Below are positions 1-8,460 of a DNA stretch of 64,000 bases, one piece after another; position 1 is the first letter of the stretch, and every line of letters begins with the position of its first letter. A program made the position numbers and the translations under genes. The notes beneath the pieces were generated by a model, which saw nothing but the letters and a program-made list of their open reading frames with translations, was not told where the DNA came from and searched no databases. Origin of the DNA: Planctomycetota bacterium (GTDB taxonomy: Bacteria; Planctomycetota; Planctomycetia; Planctomycetales; Planctomycetaceae). The stretch lies in the NCBI GenBank assembly GCA_003671275.1, contig QWPB01000077.1:62001-126000 (forward strand). The letters run 5' to 3'.

Positions 1-1
1 C

Positions 2-790
2 GGCCCATTCCCGGCGATGGGGGTTGATGGGATTGTGGGGGGAACGGTCATCGCCCGAATCGGGGGCGGGCTGTTAACGCTGGCCTTCCTGTTTCGCGGC
101 TTTGACGGGCTGAAGTTGCGGGTTCGCGAGTTGCGGCTGAATGGTCCGCATGTGGCCCGGATGACGCGAATCGCGATTCCCGCCCTGATTGACGGGCTGA
201 TTGCCTGGTCGGCTCATTTCACCTTTGTCGGGGTCATTTCCCAGCTGGGAGATACGGCCTTTGCGGCGCACTATATCGGTGTTGATTTCGAAGCCATCAC
301 CTACCTGCCCGCGACGGCGTGGGGCGCGGCGGCGGCGACCGCCATCGGTCAGTCACTGGGCGCGGGAGACCGCGAACGGGCCATGCGATGTGGCCATGCC
401 GCCGCCCTGCAGTGTCTGCCCGTAGGGATCATTGGCACGCTGGTCTTCGGACTGGCAGGCGGCTGGGTGTTTCAGGTGATGACCTCCTCCCCGCAGATTC
501 GCGAAGTCGGAACGTCCGCGATGGGGGTGCTGGCGTGCTGTCAGATCCCGCTGGTAATCGGCATTGTCTATATCCACGGACTTCGTGGAGCCGGCGAAAC
601 CCGGCTGCCGTTGATTCTGGCGATTGTGTCGACGGCTGGGCTGCGAGTTCCGATTGCCTGGTTGTTCGGAATTGCCTGGAGCGGGGGATTAGCCGGAGCT
701 TGGTTGGGGATGCTGGCCGATGTTACAGTGCGCGGCGTTCTGGGGGCGGGTCTATACTCGTGGGCCCGTTGGACCAAACTGAAGATCTGA
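2..790 (+). CDS. MATE-family efflux transporter, C-terminal part
   Basis: The reading frame is open from the window edge, so the gene starts upstream; about 262 residues of the C-terminal half are visible. It reads as a polytopic membrane protein with hydrophobic segments alternating with short charged loops, and a mid-region rich in Gly, Ala and aromatic residues (ITYLPATAWGAAAATAIGQ) typical of the second half of MATE (MatE) multidrug/cation antiporters. Members export cationic or aromatic compounds in exchange for Na+ or H+ at the cytoplasmic membrane. The next gene begins 5 bp after its stop, so the two may be cotranscribed. The family call rests on overall pattern; substrate cannot be told. 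Confidence 0.8.
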   Translation, partial: GPFPAMGVDGIVGGTVIARIGGGLLTLAFLFRGFDGLKLRVRELRLNGPHVARMTRIAIPALIDGLIAWSAHFTFVGVISQLGDTAFAAHYIGVDFEAITYLPATAWGAAAATAIGQSLGAGDRERAMRCGHAAALQCLPVGIIGTLVFGLAGGWVFQVMTSSPQIREVGTSAMGVLACCQIPLVIGIVYIHGLRGAGETRLPLILAIVSTAGLRVPIAWLFGIAWSGGLAGAWLGMLADVTVRGVLGAGLYSWARWTKLKI

Positions 791-795
791 GGTGC

Positions 796-3186
796 ATGAT
801 GCCGCACGGAATCGCTGGCATTCGGTGGTTGATCGTGATGCTTACGACCGGGATCGGAAGCTTGTATTACGTCTCGCCGATTCATGCCGTGGAAGACGAT
901 GTCCTGCGAGACCGGGTCAAGGCCGCCATCGAACGCGGACAACGGGCACTCACATCCTCACAGGCGGGCGATGGCTCCTTTCCGACGCAGCACTTGAACT
1001 ACGCCATCGGCAGCAACAGCCTGGTGGGCCTGGCACTGTTGAACTCGGGTATGCCCCCCAAAGATCCCTCCATTCAAGGGGCGTTGCGGCATGTGCGCTC
1101 GCTTCCCCCGCCGAATGCGACCTACGACCTCGGTCTGGGAATCATGTTCCTTGCGGCTGTGGGCGAGCCGCGCGACAAGCCGCGGATCCAGCAGTGGGCA
1201 CAACAGCTGATCGACGGCCAGCTCGACAACGGAGCCTGGGGCTATGGCAACGGCGGTCAGGGTGAAGGTTGGTGGGACAACAGTAATACCCAGTTCGCCA
1301 TCCTCGGTCTGCGCGAAGCGGCGTTCACCACCGGCATGCCGATTAGCCCCAAGGTCTGGGAAAAGGCCCGTAACCATTGGATCAGTTGTCAGTCGGGCCC
1401 CGTGAATGCCGCACTGGGTTCCGGTTGGGGCTATGCCACGGACGGCGGGGGCGATGTGCGAGGCAGCATGTCGGTCGCCGGAGTGGCAGCTCTGGAGATC
1501 ACGAACTCATTTCTGATCCAGGACCGGCTGGACGCCCGCGGTCAACTGGAGTGTTGCGGTCAGGAGGTCAACCCCGCGGCAGAGGCCGTCGATGCGGGCG
1601 TTCGCTGGCTGAATAACAACGTACGGATCGCCACCAATCCGGGCGTCGGACGGGGGGCCGGACATCTGCTTTACTATCTCTATGGAATGGAACGGGCAGG
1701 CAAATTCAGCGGACAGCGATTCTTTGGCCAGGTCGACTGGTACCGCGAAGGGGCCGCCTTTCTGGTCGAGCAGCAGTCCGCGATTGATGGCACTTGGTCC
1801 GGAGATGAGAACAAAATTGTCGGGACCAGCCTCTCGCTGCTGTTCCTCTCGAAGGGGCTCAGTCCGGTGCTGATCAACAAGCTCCAATATGGTCCCCGCC
1901 GTCCGAATGGCAACGAGATCGATCGCCCGGATTGGAACTCGCATCGGCACGATGTCTCGAATCTCGTGGACCACATCTCTTCCCGCGAGCTGTGGCCCAA
2001 GTACCTGAGCTGGCAGACACTCGATCTCCAGGCCGCCGTCAAACGCGAAGGCGTCTCGGCCTTGCAGCAGGCCCCCATCTGCTACCTGTCCGGAGCGCAG
2101 AACCTCGACACCATCGGAGACGACGAAGTCGGGCTGTTGCGGGATTACATCGTGCAGGGCGGATTTCTATTCGCGGTCCAGAACTGCGAAAGCCCCGCTT
2201 TCGATCAGGGATTCCGCCAACTCGTCACCCGGATGTTCCCCGATGGTGATTACCAGCTGCGAAAACTGGAGACGACACACGACATCTACCGCAGCGAGAC
2301 GGTCTTTACCGACAATCCCCCGGAGTTGTGGGGCGTCGATTTTGGATGCCGCACAGCCATCGTGTATGCCCCCTATGACCACGCCTGCCGCTGGGACAAA
2401 TGGATCAAACACGACACCCGGACCAACCCAGACATCAAGCTGCAAATTGGCAAGTCGATGCAGCTGGGAGTCAACGTCGTGGCCTATGCAACGGGCCGTG
2501 AATTGCGTGACAAACTGCAGCGTCCCGAAGAGGTAAAGATCGACGAACTGAACGACGAACGCGGTCAGCTGCGGATCGGTCGCCTCAAGCATAAGGGGGG
2601 CTGGGACACCGCATCGAATGCCGTCCGCCACTTGCAAACGGCGCTGAATAAGGTGCAGGTCAAATCGTCCCAGGACTCGCCGATCATTGCCGCGAATGAT
2701 CCCGCGTTGTTCACCTGCCCCCTGCTCTACATGCATGGTCGAAAGAATTTCATGATTGCCCCCGAGGAAGCGGCTCCGCTCAAGTCATACTTCGAAAACG
2801 GAGGATTCCTGATGGCGGATGCCTGCTGCGGTTCCAAACCGTTCGACGACAGCTTTCGCAGGATGATAAAACAAATATTCAGTGAAGACCTGAAGCCAAT
2901 CCCTGTCGATCATCCGATGTTCAACACTCCGCTGGGGTACAACGTCACTCGCGTCAGGCGGCGCATACCGGCCCCCGGTCAGACCTCGGCTCTGCATGCC
3001 GAAGAATCGGTTGGCGAGCCGTTGTTCGAGGGGATCGAAATCAACGGGCGGTTCGTCGTGGTCTACAGCAAGTACGACCTGAGCTGCGCCCTGGAACGGC
3101 AACAGACCGTGGCCTGCGCGGGATACCTCAATGAGGATGCCGTGAAGCTCGCCGTGAATATCGTGCTGTATTCGCTGTACCAGTAA
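796..3186 (+). CDS. Secreted terpenoid-cyclase-fold protein with C-terminal DUF4159
   Basis: A 796-residue protein. I start it at the ATG at 796 because a signal-peptide-like stretch follows at once (IRWLIVMLTTGIGSLYY, then a polar region); the longer open frame upstream overlaps the MATE gene. Residues ~35-330 show the repeated Gln-x-x-x-Gly-Ser/Ala-Trp pattern of alpha/alpha-toroid squalene-cyclase/prenyltransferase-like domains (for example GDGSFPT, DNGAWGYGNGGQGEGWWDNSNTQF). The C-terminal ~250 residues match DUF4159, ending in a segment with FENGGFLMADACCG and VVYSKYDLSCALE. A similar, more diverged block (YIVQGGFLFAVQNCESPAFD) sits in the middle, so DUF4159 may be present twice. Such proteins are common in planctomycetes and of unknown function; probably periplasmic. 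Confidence 0.8.
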   Translation: MMPHGIAGIRWLIVMLTTGIGSLYYVSPIHAVEDDVLRDRVKAAIERGQRALTSSQAGDGSFPTQHLNYAIGSNSLVGLALLNSGMPPKDPSIQGALRHVRSLPPPNATYDLGLGIMFLAAVGEPRDKPRIQQWAQQLIDGQLDNGAWGYGNGGQGEGWWDNSNTQFAILGLREAAFTTGMPISPKVWEKARNHWISCQSGPVNAALGSGWGYATDGGGDVRGSMSVAGVAALEITNSFLIQDRLDARGQLECCGQEVNPAAEAVDAGVRWLNNNVRIATNPGVGRGAGHLLYYLYGMERAGKFSGQRFFGQVDWYREGAAFLVEQQSAIDGTWSGDENKIVGTSLSLLFLSKGLSPVLINKLQYGPRRPNGNEIDRPDWNSHRHDVSNLVDHISSRELWPKYLSWQTLDLQAAVKREGVSALQQAPICYLSGAQNLDTIGDDEVGLLRDYIVQGGFLFAVQNCESPAFDQGFRQLVTRMFPDGDYQLRKLETTHDIYRSETVFTDNPPELWGVDFGCRTAIVYAPYDHACRWDKWIKHDTRTNPDIKLQIGKSMQLGVNVVAYATGRELRDKLQRPEEVKIDELNDERGQLRIGRLKHKGGWDTASNAVRHLQTALNKVQVKSSQDSPIIAANDPALFTCPLLYMHGRKNFMIAPEEAAPLKSYFENGGFLMADACCGSKPFDDSFRRMIKQIFSEDLKPIPVDHPMFNTPLGYNVTRVRRRIPAPGQTSALHAEESVGEPLFEGIEINGRFVVVYSKYDLSCALERQQTVACAGYLNEDAVKLAVNIVLYSLYQ

Positions 3187-3233
3187 CGGCTCCCTCTGTT
3201 TTGTTCCTGTGCCACGGAAGGAATGCTCGGCTC

Positions 3234-3629
3234 ATGTGGACGGTCCTGCTGCTGATTGCCTCCAACGTCTTCATGACGTTTGCCTGGTACGGGCATCTCA
3301 AGTTCAAAGAATCCGCTTTGCCCATCGCGATCCTCGTCAGTTGGGGGATTGCGTTCTTTGAATACTGCCTGCAGGTTCCCGCGAACCGCTGGGGCCATGG
3401 GCAATTCACCGCCCCCCAACTGAAGATCCTGCAGGAGGTCATCACACTGGTCGTGTTCGGAATTTTCTCCGTGTTCTTTCTGAAAGAACGACTGCGCTGG
3501 AATGAGCTGGCGGGATTCGTCCTGATTCTGGCAGCGGTGGGTGTGGTTTTCGGATTTCGTAGTGACCCATCGGGGAATACGCACGATGCGGGGCAGGCAC
3601 ACGCCCCCGGGACAGAGACCGAAAAGTAG
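3234..3629 (+). CDS. DMT-superfamily small membrane protein (DUF486 type)
   Basis: A 131-residue protein with four predicted membrane helices: MWTVLLLIASNVFMTFAWY at the N-terminus, ALPIAILVSWGIAFFEYCL, a helix around VITLVVFGIFSVFFL, and FVLILAAVGVVFGF. The GHLKF and YCLQVPANRWG motifs are typical of DUF486/DMT family proteins. I place the start at 3234, where a GGAAGGAA purine stretch lies about 10 bp upstream, rather than at 3201. Transport substrate is unknown for the family. It converges with the DUF1592 gene, with only 23 bp between the two ends. Confidence 0.85.
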   Translation: MWTVLLLIASNVFMTFAWYGHLKFKESALPIAILVSWGIAFFEYCLQVPANRWGHGQFTAPQLKILQEVITLVVFGIFSVFFLKERLRWNELAGFVLILAAVGVVFGFRSDPSGNTHDAGQAHAPGTETEK

Positions 3630-3652
3630 TCGGGGAATCGCGTCAGCAGTCG

Positions 3653-5941
3653 CTATTCCGGCATTGCGGAGTGGCCACGCTGCCGGAAGGCGGGCGAATT
3701 CACGATGGCCAGAATGAAGGCCGACGCCTGATCACCGTGGGCCTTGCCGGACTCGGCAATCTGTCGGACCGCACACTCATCGAAATACTCCAGTCCCCGC
3801 CCCAGCGAATAGGTCAGCAACCGCTCGGCAAAGCATCGCCGGAAGTCATCCGCTCTTTCCAGCAGAATCGTCCGCAGTTCTCGCGGACCGTTGAATTTGC
3901 GGCCATCGGGTAAATCGCCCGTGGAGTCGACATCGGCATTCCCGTCGTTCGTCCGCCAGACGCCCGTGGCATCGTAGTTCTCCAGTCCAAAGCCCAGTGG
4001 GTCCATCAACTGATGACAAGCCGCACAGGCCGGATCGGAACGATGCAGCGCCATCCGCTCCTTCAGTGACAACTCAATGGGGGCCTGACGAGTCGACTCT
4101 TTCAGCGGCGGAACATTGGCTGGGGCAGGCGGCGGAGGCGCAGCCAGCAGGTTTTCCAGAATCCACTTGCCACGCTTTACGGGAGAGGTTCGTGTCGGGT
4201 TCGACGTGACCGTCAGAATACTGGCCTGTCCCAGGAGACCACCCCGCTGATCCGCGTTCACGCTCACCCGACGAAACTCATCGCCAATGACTCCCTCGAT
4301 CCCGTAATGCTCGGCCAGCCGCTGATTCACAAAGGTGTAATCCGCAGACAGAAACTCAAGCACACTGCGATCCTCACGCAGGATCGTGTCAAAGAACATC
4401 TCGGTTTCCCGCCGCATGTCCGCCCGCAACTCTTTCGTGAACTTCGGGAACCGGCGCGGATTCGGACTGACGTTTGCCAAACTTCGTAGCTGGAGCCACT
4501 GCGATGCGAAATTGTCCACGATCGCGCTCGACCGGGGATCGGCCAGCATTCGCCGCGTCTGACGCTCCAGTTCGGTGGGCTGGGTGAGTTGGCCAGCGGC
4601 AGCAACTGCCAACAGCGTTTCGTCGGGTGTACTGCTCCAGAGGAAGTACGACAATCGCGTTGCGAGTTCGTAGTTGTCCAGATCGCGAACGGGATTGGGC
4701 CCACCGGTGGGGTCCTGCTCCAGCCGGAACAGGAAACGAGGCGACACCAGAACGGCCTGCACGGCGGTCTGGATCCCCCGTTCAAAGCTGCCGCCATCGC
4801 TGATCACACTCTGCACAAGCGTGACCAGGCGATCAATTTCGGCATCTTCCACGGGCCGTCGCCAGGCGAGCGGAACCAGCCGCTTCAAAATCGTCTTGGC
4901 GGATGCCGCGAAATCACTCGGTCCGGATGGAGTCGCAATCATCAGTCGGCGGTGCGACTCGGGCATTTCTCCCGCCAGCTTGCCAATCGGCCCCGCGACA
5001 GCAATCGACACGATGTGAAGATTCCGATCTTCAGCGCCTTTGTCCAAGGGCTTGAAATAGTCGTTCAGAAACGCTGCCCCGACCTTTCGCTTGCCCGCCG
5101 AGATGGAAATCCGTTTCTCAATGACTTCGGACTCGTTCGCACGGACAGCCTTAACTTCATACTGGTCGAGTTCCTGTCCATCCAGACGTAATGCCATCTT
5201 GGCCAGTTCATCGCCCGCCTGGTCCGCAAATGTCCGGATGCGGAGCAGGTATTCCCCTTCGACGGGAAACTCGAATTCATGGGCCACTTCATCCGTGGAG
5301 CCCAGCACTCGTCCGTCGCGAACCGTCTCTGTAATAAAGTCTTCATCTCCCGCCCGAATCGCCCGCCGAGACACCTGCTCCGCAGCTTCCAGGTACCTCT
5401 CTAAAAGTACGGGGGGCAATGTCAGCACATCGCCAATGTTGTCGAATCCGTAACCGGTATCATCCGCAGGAAAGTCGGAAGCCGGCTGAAAATCGATCCC
5501 GAACAGATCGCGTATCGTGTTGTTGTACTCGGCCCGGTTCAGACGCCGTACCGTGACGCGACCGGGATACGTGGAGCCTTCGCATGGTACCGTGATCGCT
5601 CTGGCGTTTATCCACGCCACGATCTTCGCCCGCTCCTCATCGGTCGGCTGAGCTTCATCCACCGGGGGCATGATTCTGTTTGCCAGCTGGACGTGGATTT
5701 TCTTCCACTGATTGCGATCCAATGTTCCAGCCCGATTTTCGGGGAGCAGATCAAAGGCGATCCCCGCCTGCCCCTGGTCCCCTTGATGACACTCGCCGCA
5801 ATACTTGTTAAGCAGCGGGAGCACCTCGCGTCCGTAGTCGAGTTGCCCACCGGGATCCGGCTGAGGATCAACCGCCCAGAGCGGACTTGCAACAGCCAAA
5901 AACCACAGGCACGACAGCGCAGAGCGGAGCATCAATATCAT
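3653..5941 (-). CDS. DUF1592/DUF1588/DUF1585-family secreted cytochrome-like protein
   Basis: About 762 residues. A signal peptide (MLRSALSCLWFLAVASPLWA) points to a start near 5941 or 5932; the longer open frame to 6052 lacks support. After the signal comes a planctomycete cytochrome-c-like domain with a CxxCH haem motif (CGECH), then the DUF1587-DUF1595-DUF1592-DUF1588-DUF1585 series, with LNRAEYNNTIRDLFGI, SYFLWSSTPDE, RGKWILENLLAAPPPPAP and a second CxxCH (CAACHQLMDPLGFGLENYD). These proteins are periplasmic or surface exposed and are expanded in planctomycetes, often beside DUF1552 genes; here the nearest DUF1552 gene is 14 kb away. Redox or polysaccharide-related roles are proposed for the family but unproven. 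Confidence 0.9.
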   Translation of the reverse strand: MILMLRSALSCLWFLAVASPLWAVDPQPDPGGQLDYGREVLPLLNKYCGECHQGDQGQAGIAFDLLPENRAGTLDRNQWKKIHVQLANRIMPPVDEAQPTDEERAKIVAWINARAITVPCEGSTYPGRVTVRRLNRAEYNNTIRDLFGIDFQPASDFPADDTGYGFDNIGDVLTLPPVLLERYLEAAEQVSRRAIRAGDEDFITETVRDGRVLGSTDEVAHEFEFPVEGEYLLRIRTFADQAGDELAKMALRLDGQELDQYEVKAVRANESEVIEKRISISAGKRKVGAAFLNDYFKPLDKGAEDRNLHIVSIAVAGPIGKLAGEMPESHRRLMIATPSGPSDFAASAKTILKRLVPLAWRRPVEDAEIDRLVTLVQSVISDGGSFERGIQTAVQAVLVSPRFLFRLEQDPTGGPNPVRDLDNYELATRLSYFLWSSTPDETLLAVAAAGQLTQPTELERQTRRMLADPRSSAIVDNFASQWLQLRSLANVSPNPRRFPKFTKELRADMRRETEMFFDTILREDRSVLEFLSADYTFVNQRLAEHYGIEGVIGDEFRRVSVNADQRGGLLGQASILTVTSNPTRTSPVKRGKWILENLLAAPPPPAPANVPPLKESTRQAPIELSLKERMALHRSDPACAACHQLMDPLGFGLENYDATGVWRTNDGNADVDSTGDLPDGRKFNGPRELRTILLERADDFRRCFAERLLTYSLGRGLEYFDECAVRQIAESGKAHGDQASAFILAIVNSPAFRQRGHSAMPE

Positions 5942-6052
5942 CCACAGGCAGGAAGTCTGGCAGGCACCGGGACCGCGCGTCCCTGAATCAGGCAGGATCT
6001 CCAGTATAGACATCCGAATGGATGAATGAGAATTGATCCTCATCAAAAGCAA

Positions 6053-6084
6053 ACGGCGGGTGTGAACGAAGTCACACCCGCCGT
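6053..6084 (-). terminator. Rho-independent terminator of the microcompartment operon
   Basis: A perfect 13-bp inverted repeat (6053-6065 with 6072-6084) around a 6-nt loop. Read on the minus strand it lies just after the aldolase stop and is followed by TTTGCTTTT, so it should end transcription of the whole operon. Confidence 0.8.
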
Positions 6085-6112
6085 CGGCTTAATCGAATGG
6101 AATTCAGTGACC

Positions 6113-6997
6113 CTACTTGAGAGCCGCCATGACCTGCTCAGTAATCATCTTGACGAGCGTTTCCATGTCGACGTTCCCCGCCCCGCCTTTGCCGCTCTCA
6201 TAGGCGGGCTTTTGCAGGTAGCCGGGGAACTGCGGCGGGGCTTCAAAGGCGGAGACCTTGGGAGCGTCCCCTTCCTTGTAGCCATCGCGGAACGCCGTGT
6301 TGCTGCACAGGTCGCAGTTCTCATCGTGGAACCGCGGATCGTCGAACCCGAGCCGCTTCTTCAAGTCGAGCAGCTCGCGGGACTTCTTCTCGTTCAGGTA
6401 GGTGATCCCGCCCAGCTGTTGCGAGAGGATCAGGATGCGGCAGTAGGCATCGAGGATCTCGGTCTTCCAGTACGCCTCTTCCAGGTCCTTACCGAAGCTG
6501 ACCGTCCCGTGATTGGCGAGGATGATCGTGTTCGACGACTTGAGGAACGGGACGACCGTGTCGGCGAAGCCCTGAGCGCCCGGGGTCTCGTAGGGAGCCA
6601 GCGGAACTTCTCCCATGAAGACCTCGATCTCCGGCAGCACGCACTGCGGAATCGCCTCACGGCAGACCGCGAACGCCGTAGCGTGAGGGGGGTGGCAGTG
6701 AACCACAGCCTTCACGTCCGGACGATGCTTCATGATGGTCAGGTGCAGCAGGATTTCGCTGGTCCGCTTCCGCTTGCCAGCGAGCTGGTTCCCGTCCAGG
6801 TCGACCATGCAAATATCATCCGGGGTCATGAACCCCTTGCAGATGTAGGTCGGGGAACAGATGACTTCGTTCTCGCCGACGCGGTACGAGATGTTCCCGT
6901 CGTTGGCGGCTGCGAAGCCTTTGTTGTAGACCCGGCGACCGATCTCGCAGATCTGTTCTTTGATTCGCGGGTTGTTGAAGAGTGGGTGGTAGGACAT
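6113..6997 (-). CDS. Class II aldolase (fuculose/rhamnulose-phosphate type), BMC cargo
   Basis: A 294-residue class II aldolase/adducin-family protein. The start at 6997 is chosen because homology begins at MSYHPLFNNPRIKEQI; upstream codons look non-coding. Zinc-ligand motifs are present: H100 and H102 in VVHCHPPHA, a third His (H163) in ANHGTVSFG, and a catalytic-type Glu in SEILLH (E81). In the PVM microcompartment the aldolase cleaves fuculose- or rhamnulose-1-phosphate to DHAP and L-lactaldehyde. After a Gly/Pro-rich linker the C-terminus ends in an amphipathic helix (METLVKMITEQVMAALK), the usual form of a C-terminal encapsulation peptide. It is the last gene of the operon, followed by a terminator. 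Confidence 0.9.
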   Translation of the reverse strand: MSYHPLFNNPRIKEQICEIGRRVYNKGFAAANDGNISYRVGENEVICSPTYICKGFMTPDDICMVDLDGNQLAGKRKRTSEILLHLTIMKHRPDVKAVVHCHPPHATAFAVCREAIPQCVLPEIEVFMGEVPLAPYETPGAQGFADTVVPFLKSSNTIILANHGTVSFGKDLEEAYWKTEILDAYCRILILSQQLGGITYLNEKKSRELLDLKKRLGFDDPRFHDENCDLCSNTAFRDGYKEGDAPKVSAFEAPPQFPGYLQKPAYESGKGGAGNVDMETLVKMITEQVMAALK

Positions 6998-7088
6998 GGC
7001 GTGTTCTTGTCTGCTGTGAAAATGTGAGAAGTGTGTGGGTTGCGAGTTGTGGTTCGTTGAGACTTTGATCGGCAGAGGGCAGGGGAAA

Positions 7089-7385
7089 CTAAGAGCTTTC
7101 CCGTTCCTCCAGATTGATGGAATCGAGGATCGCCGCATTATACGCATCAACCGGCTTCGTGTCGGGATGAAACGGAGCGGCCGCTTCTGCCGACTCGCTC
7201 AGCGCCACGAAGCTCCCTTCTCCGGCCCCCAGTGAGTCAAACATTGCGAGGGGTTCGCCCCGGCCCGCCTCGTCGCCTTGCAGCCCTTCGCGGGTCAGTG
7301 GAACGACCAGCTTGTACGACGCCCCCTTCAACGAAGGATGACTCCGCACCAGCGTCACTTTGCCAATCACTTGGGCGATTCGCAT
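7089..7385 (-). CDS. BMC-P shell vertex protein (EutN/CcmL family)
   Basis: A 98-residue EutN/CcmL (Pfam EutN_CcmL) protein that forms pentamers capping the vertices of the microcompartment shell. The start MRIAQVIGKVTLVRSHPSLKG matches the family's N-terminal beta-strand motif, and SLGAGEGSFVALSESAEA matches the conserved D-x-x-G-A-G-x-G-x-x-V turn. The tail DAYNAAILDSINL carries the usual ILDS-type end of strand. It starts 2 bp after the stop of the preceding gene, so translation is likely coupled. It is one of three BMC-P paralogues in this operon. Confidence 0.93.
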   Translation of the reverse strand: MRIAQVIGKVTLVRSHPSLKGASYKLVVPLTREGLQGDEAGRGEPLAMFDSLGAGEGSFVALSESAEAAAPFHPDTKPVDAYNAAILDSINLEERESS

Positions 7386-7387
7386 GG

Positions 7388-8107
7388 CTATTTCGCCCCC
7401 GTAAAAGAGCTGATGGTGTTCTTGAGTTCGAAGTAGCTCCGCCCCGTCGGGTCGATGGCAATGCAGTTGAGCCGCAGCTGTTCGCGGGAGGACTGCACAT
7501 CGGCGGGGTTCGAGACGGGGACCGCACGCACCTTGTCGTGACGGTTGGCCCGGCAGGCGGCGCGGAAGTGCTGTTTGGCGAGAATGACCACGCCGGCCGA
7601 TTCGCCGCGACAGATCGCGCTGATCGCCAGCGTGGCCGCATCATCGGGACAGCCGAGAATCTCGCGGCTCCAACTGGTCCCGAGTTCGCTCGTCAGCCGC
7701 GACACAGCGGGCGAACTGGTCACGGTGATCAGCTTCCAGGAAGTGATCCCCGGAGCACCTGGACTGGGCGAGGCTTTCGGTCCGGCAGCACTGGCTCGAA
7801 TCAACTGGGCCTTGCTGGCCTTGAGAAAGTCATGTGCCGTCGGAGTGAGGATCGCTTTATCGGGCACAACGATCTGCGTGGCCCCGACGGCTTTCTCGGC
7901 GAGCAGGTCGCCGGTGATGACGCGGTCGGAGAGATGAGAGACGAGAGGTGAGGGATGAGTGATCGGAGGTTGAGCCACCGACTGACGCTGCTCATTCACT
8001 AACCTCTCACCACTCACCACTAACCCCTTCGGCGCAGCCGCAATCGTCGCACTGAGTTGCCTCAGCACGTTAGCGACGATCTGGTCGACGGCGGTCGAAT
8101 CGAGCAT
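7388..8107 (-). CDS. BMC-locus cargo-like protein; EutT-like motif and RpiB-like C-terminal domain
   Basis: A 239-residue protein with no certain family. Residues 1-20 (LDSTAVDQIVANVLRQLSA) form an amphipathic helix like the encapsulation peptides of the aldehyde dehydrogenase and PduL here, so it is probably lumenal. Residues ~28-60 are low complexity and are encoded by an inverted heptad-repeat element. Residues ~63-104 (VITGDLL, then ILTPTAHDFLKASKAQLIR) resemble the N-terminal motif of EutT-type BMC proteins. Residues ~155-225 follow the RpiB/LacAB isomerase pattern: PDDAATLAISAICRGE, GVVILAK, RANRHDKVRAVPVSNPADV, REQLRLNCIAI. The usual catalytic Cys-Gly-Thr-Gly-type loop is not kept. Function is not known. 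Confidence 0.75.
   Translation of the reverse strand: MLDSTAVDQIVANVLRQLSATIAAAPKGLVVSGERLVNEQRQSVAQPPITHPSPLVSHLSDRVITGDLLAEKAVGATQIVVPDKAILTPTAHDFLKASKAQLIRASAAGPKASPSPGAPGITSWKLITVTSSPAVSRLTSELGTSWSREILGCPDDAATLAISAICRGESAGVVILAKQHFRAACRANRHDKVRAVPVSNPADVQSSREQLRLNCIAIDPTGRSYFELKNTISSFTGAK
7929..8027. repeat. Inverted heptad-repeat element inside a coding linker
   Basis: The left arm (about 7929-7963) and right arm (about 7994-8027) are imperfect inverted copies of tandem 7-bp units of the form CTCACCN/CTAACCN. They surround a ~30-bp centre. The element is translated in frame as residues ~28-60 of the BMC cargo-like protein. The same heptads occur in the gaps at 8108-8140 and 10015-10045. 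Confidence 0.6.
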
Positions 8108-8184
8108 GGGAGAATGGTGAGTGGTTAGAGGTGAGTGAGGGCTTGCTGGCTGATTGCTGAAAGCTGATGACTGATTGCTATGAC
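8108..8184. repeat. Intergenic heptad repeats (two sub-repeat types)
   Basis: This 77-bp gap between two operon genes is almost wholly built from 7-bp tandem units. On the minus strand the order is a block of nnnTCAG units, then a block of CTCACCN/CTAACCN units running up to the next ATG. There is no clear purine-rich ribosome binding site before that ATG. Confidence 0.5.
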
Positions 8185-8439
8185 TCAGTCCTTGATCCCG
8201 ATTACCGCGAATCGCACCGGAGTGTCAACGCGGCCCATGAAGTCGCGGATGGCTGCTCCATCGGCCGTAATCATCACCTTGTCCCCCATGGAACTGCCCA
8301 GATGGTCGATCGCGATCTGCGGGTCGCCGTCATCCCCTCCGGCCAGGTCGAGCGGCTGCACGATCAACAGCTTCCAACCGTTTAAGGCCGGATGCTTGAT
8401 CGTGGAGTTCGTTCGACCGATGACAGAGGCGAGTTGCAT
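8185..8439 (-). CDS. BMC-P shell vertex protein (EutN/CcmL family)
   Basis: An 84-residue EutN/CcmL protein, the shortest of the three BMC-P copies. MQLASVIGRTNSTIKHPALNGWKLLIVQPL is the family's N-terminal pattern, DHLGSSMGDKVMITADGAAIRDFMG the central loop, and PVRFAVIGIKD the final strand. It should form pentameric vertices of the shell. Neighbours are the cargo-like protein on one side and the aldehyde dehydrogenase on the other, with a large inverted repeat in the gap upstream (8461-8527). The three copies differ enough in sequence to suggest distinct vertex positions or partners, as inferred for other PVM loci. Confidence 0.92.
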   Translation of the reverse strand: MQLASVIGRTNSTIKHPALNGWKLLIVQPLDLAGGDDGDPQIAIDHLGSSMGDKVMITADGAAIRDFMGRVDTPVRFAVIGIKD

Positions 8440-8460
8440 GACTGTTGTTCACGGGAAATA

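Noticed and set aside
319-795. Upstream extension of the cyclase/DUF4159 protein to 319
   Set aside because: It overlaps the MATE gene for 470 bp, is Arg-rich, and would hide the signal peptide that begins at 796.
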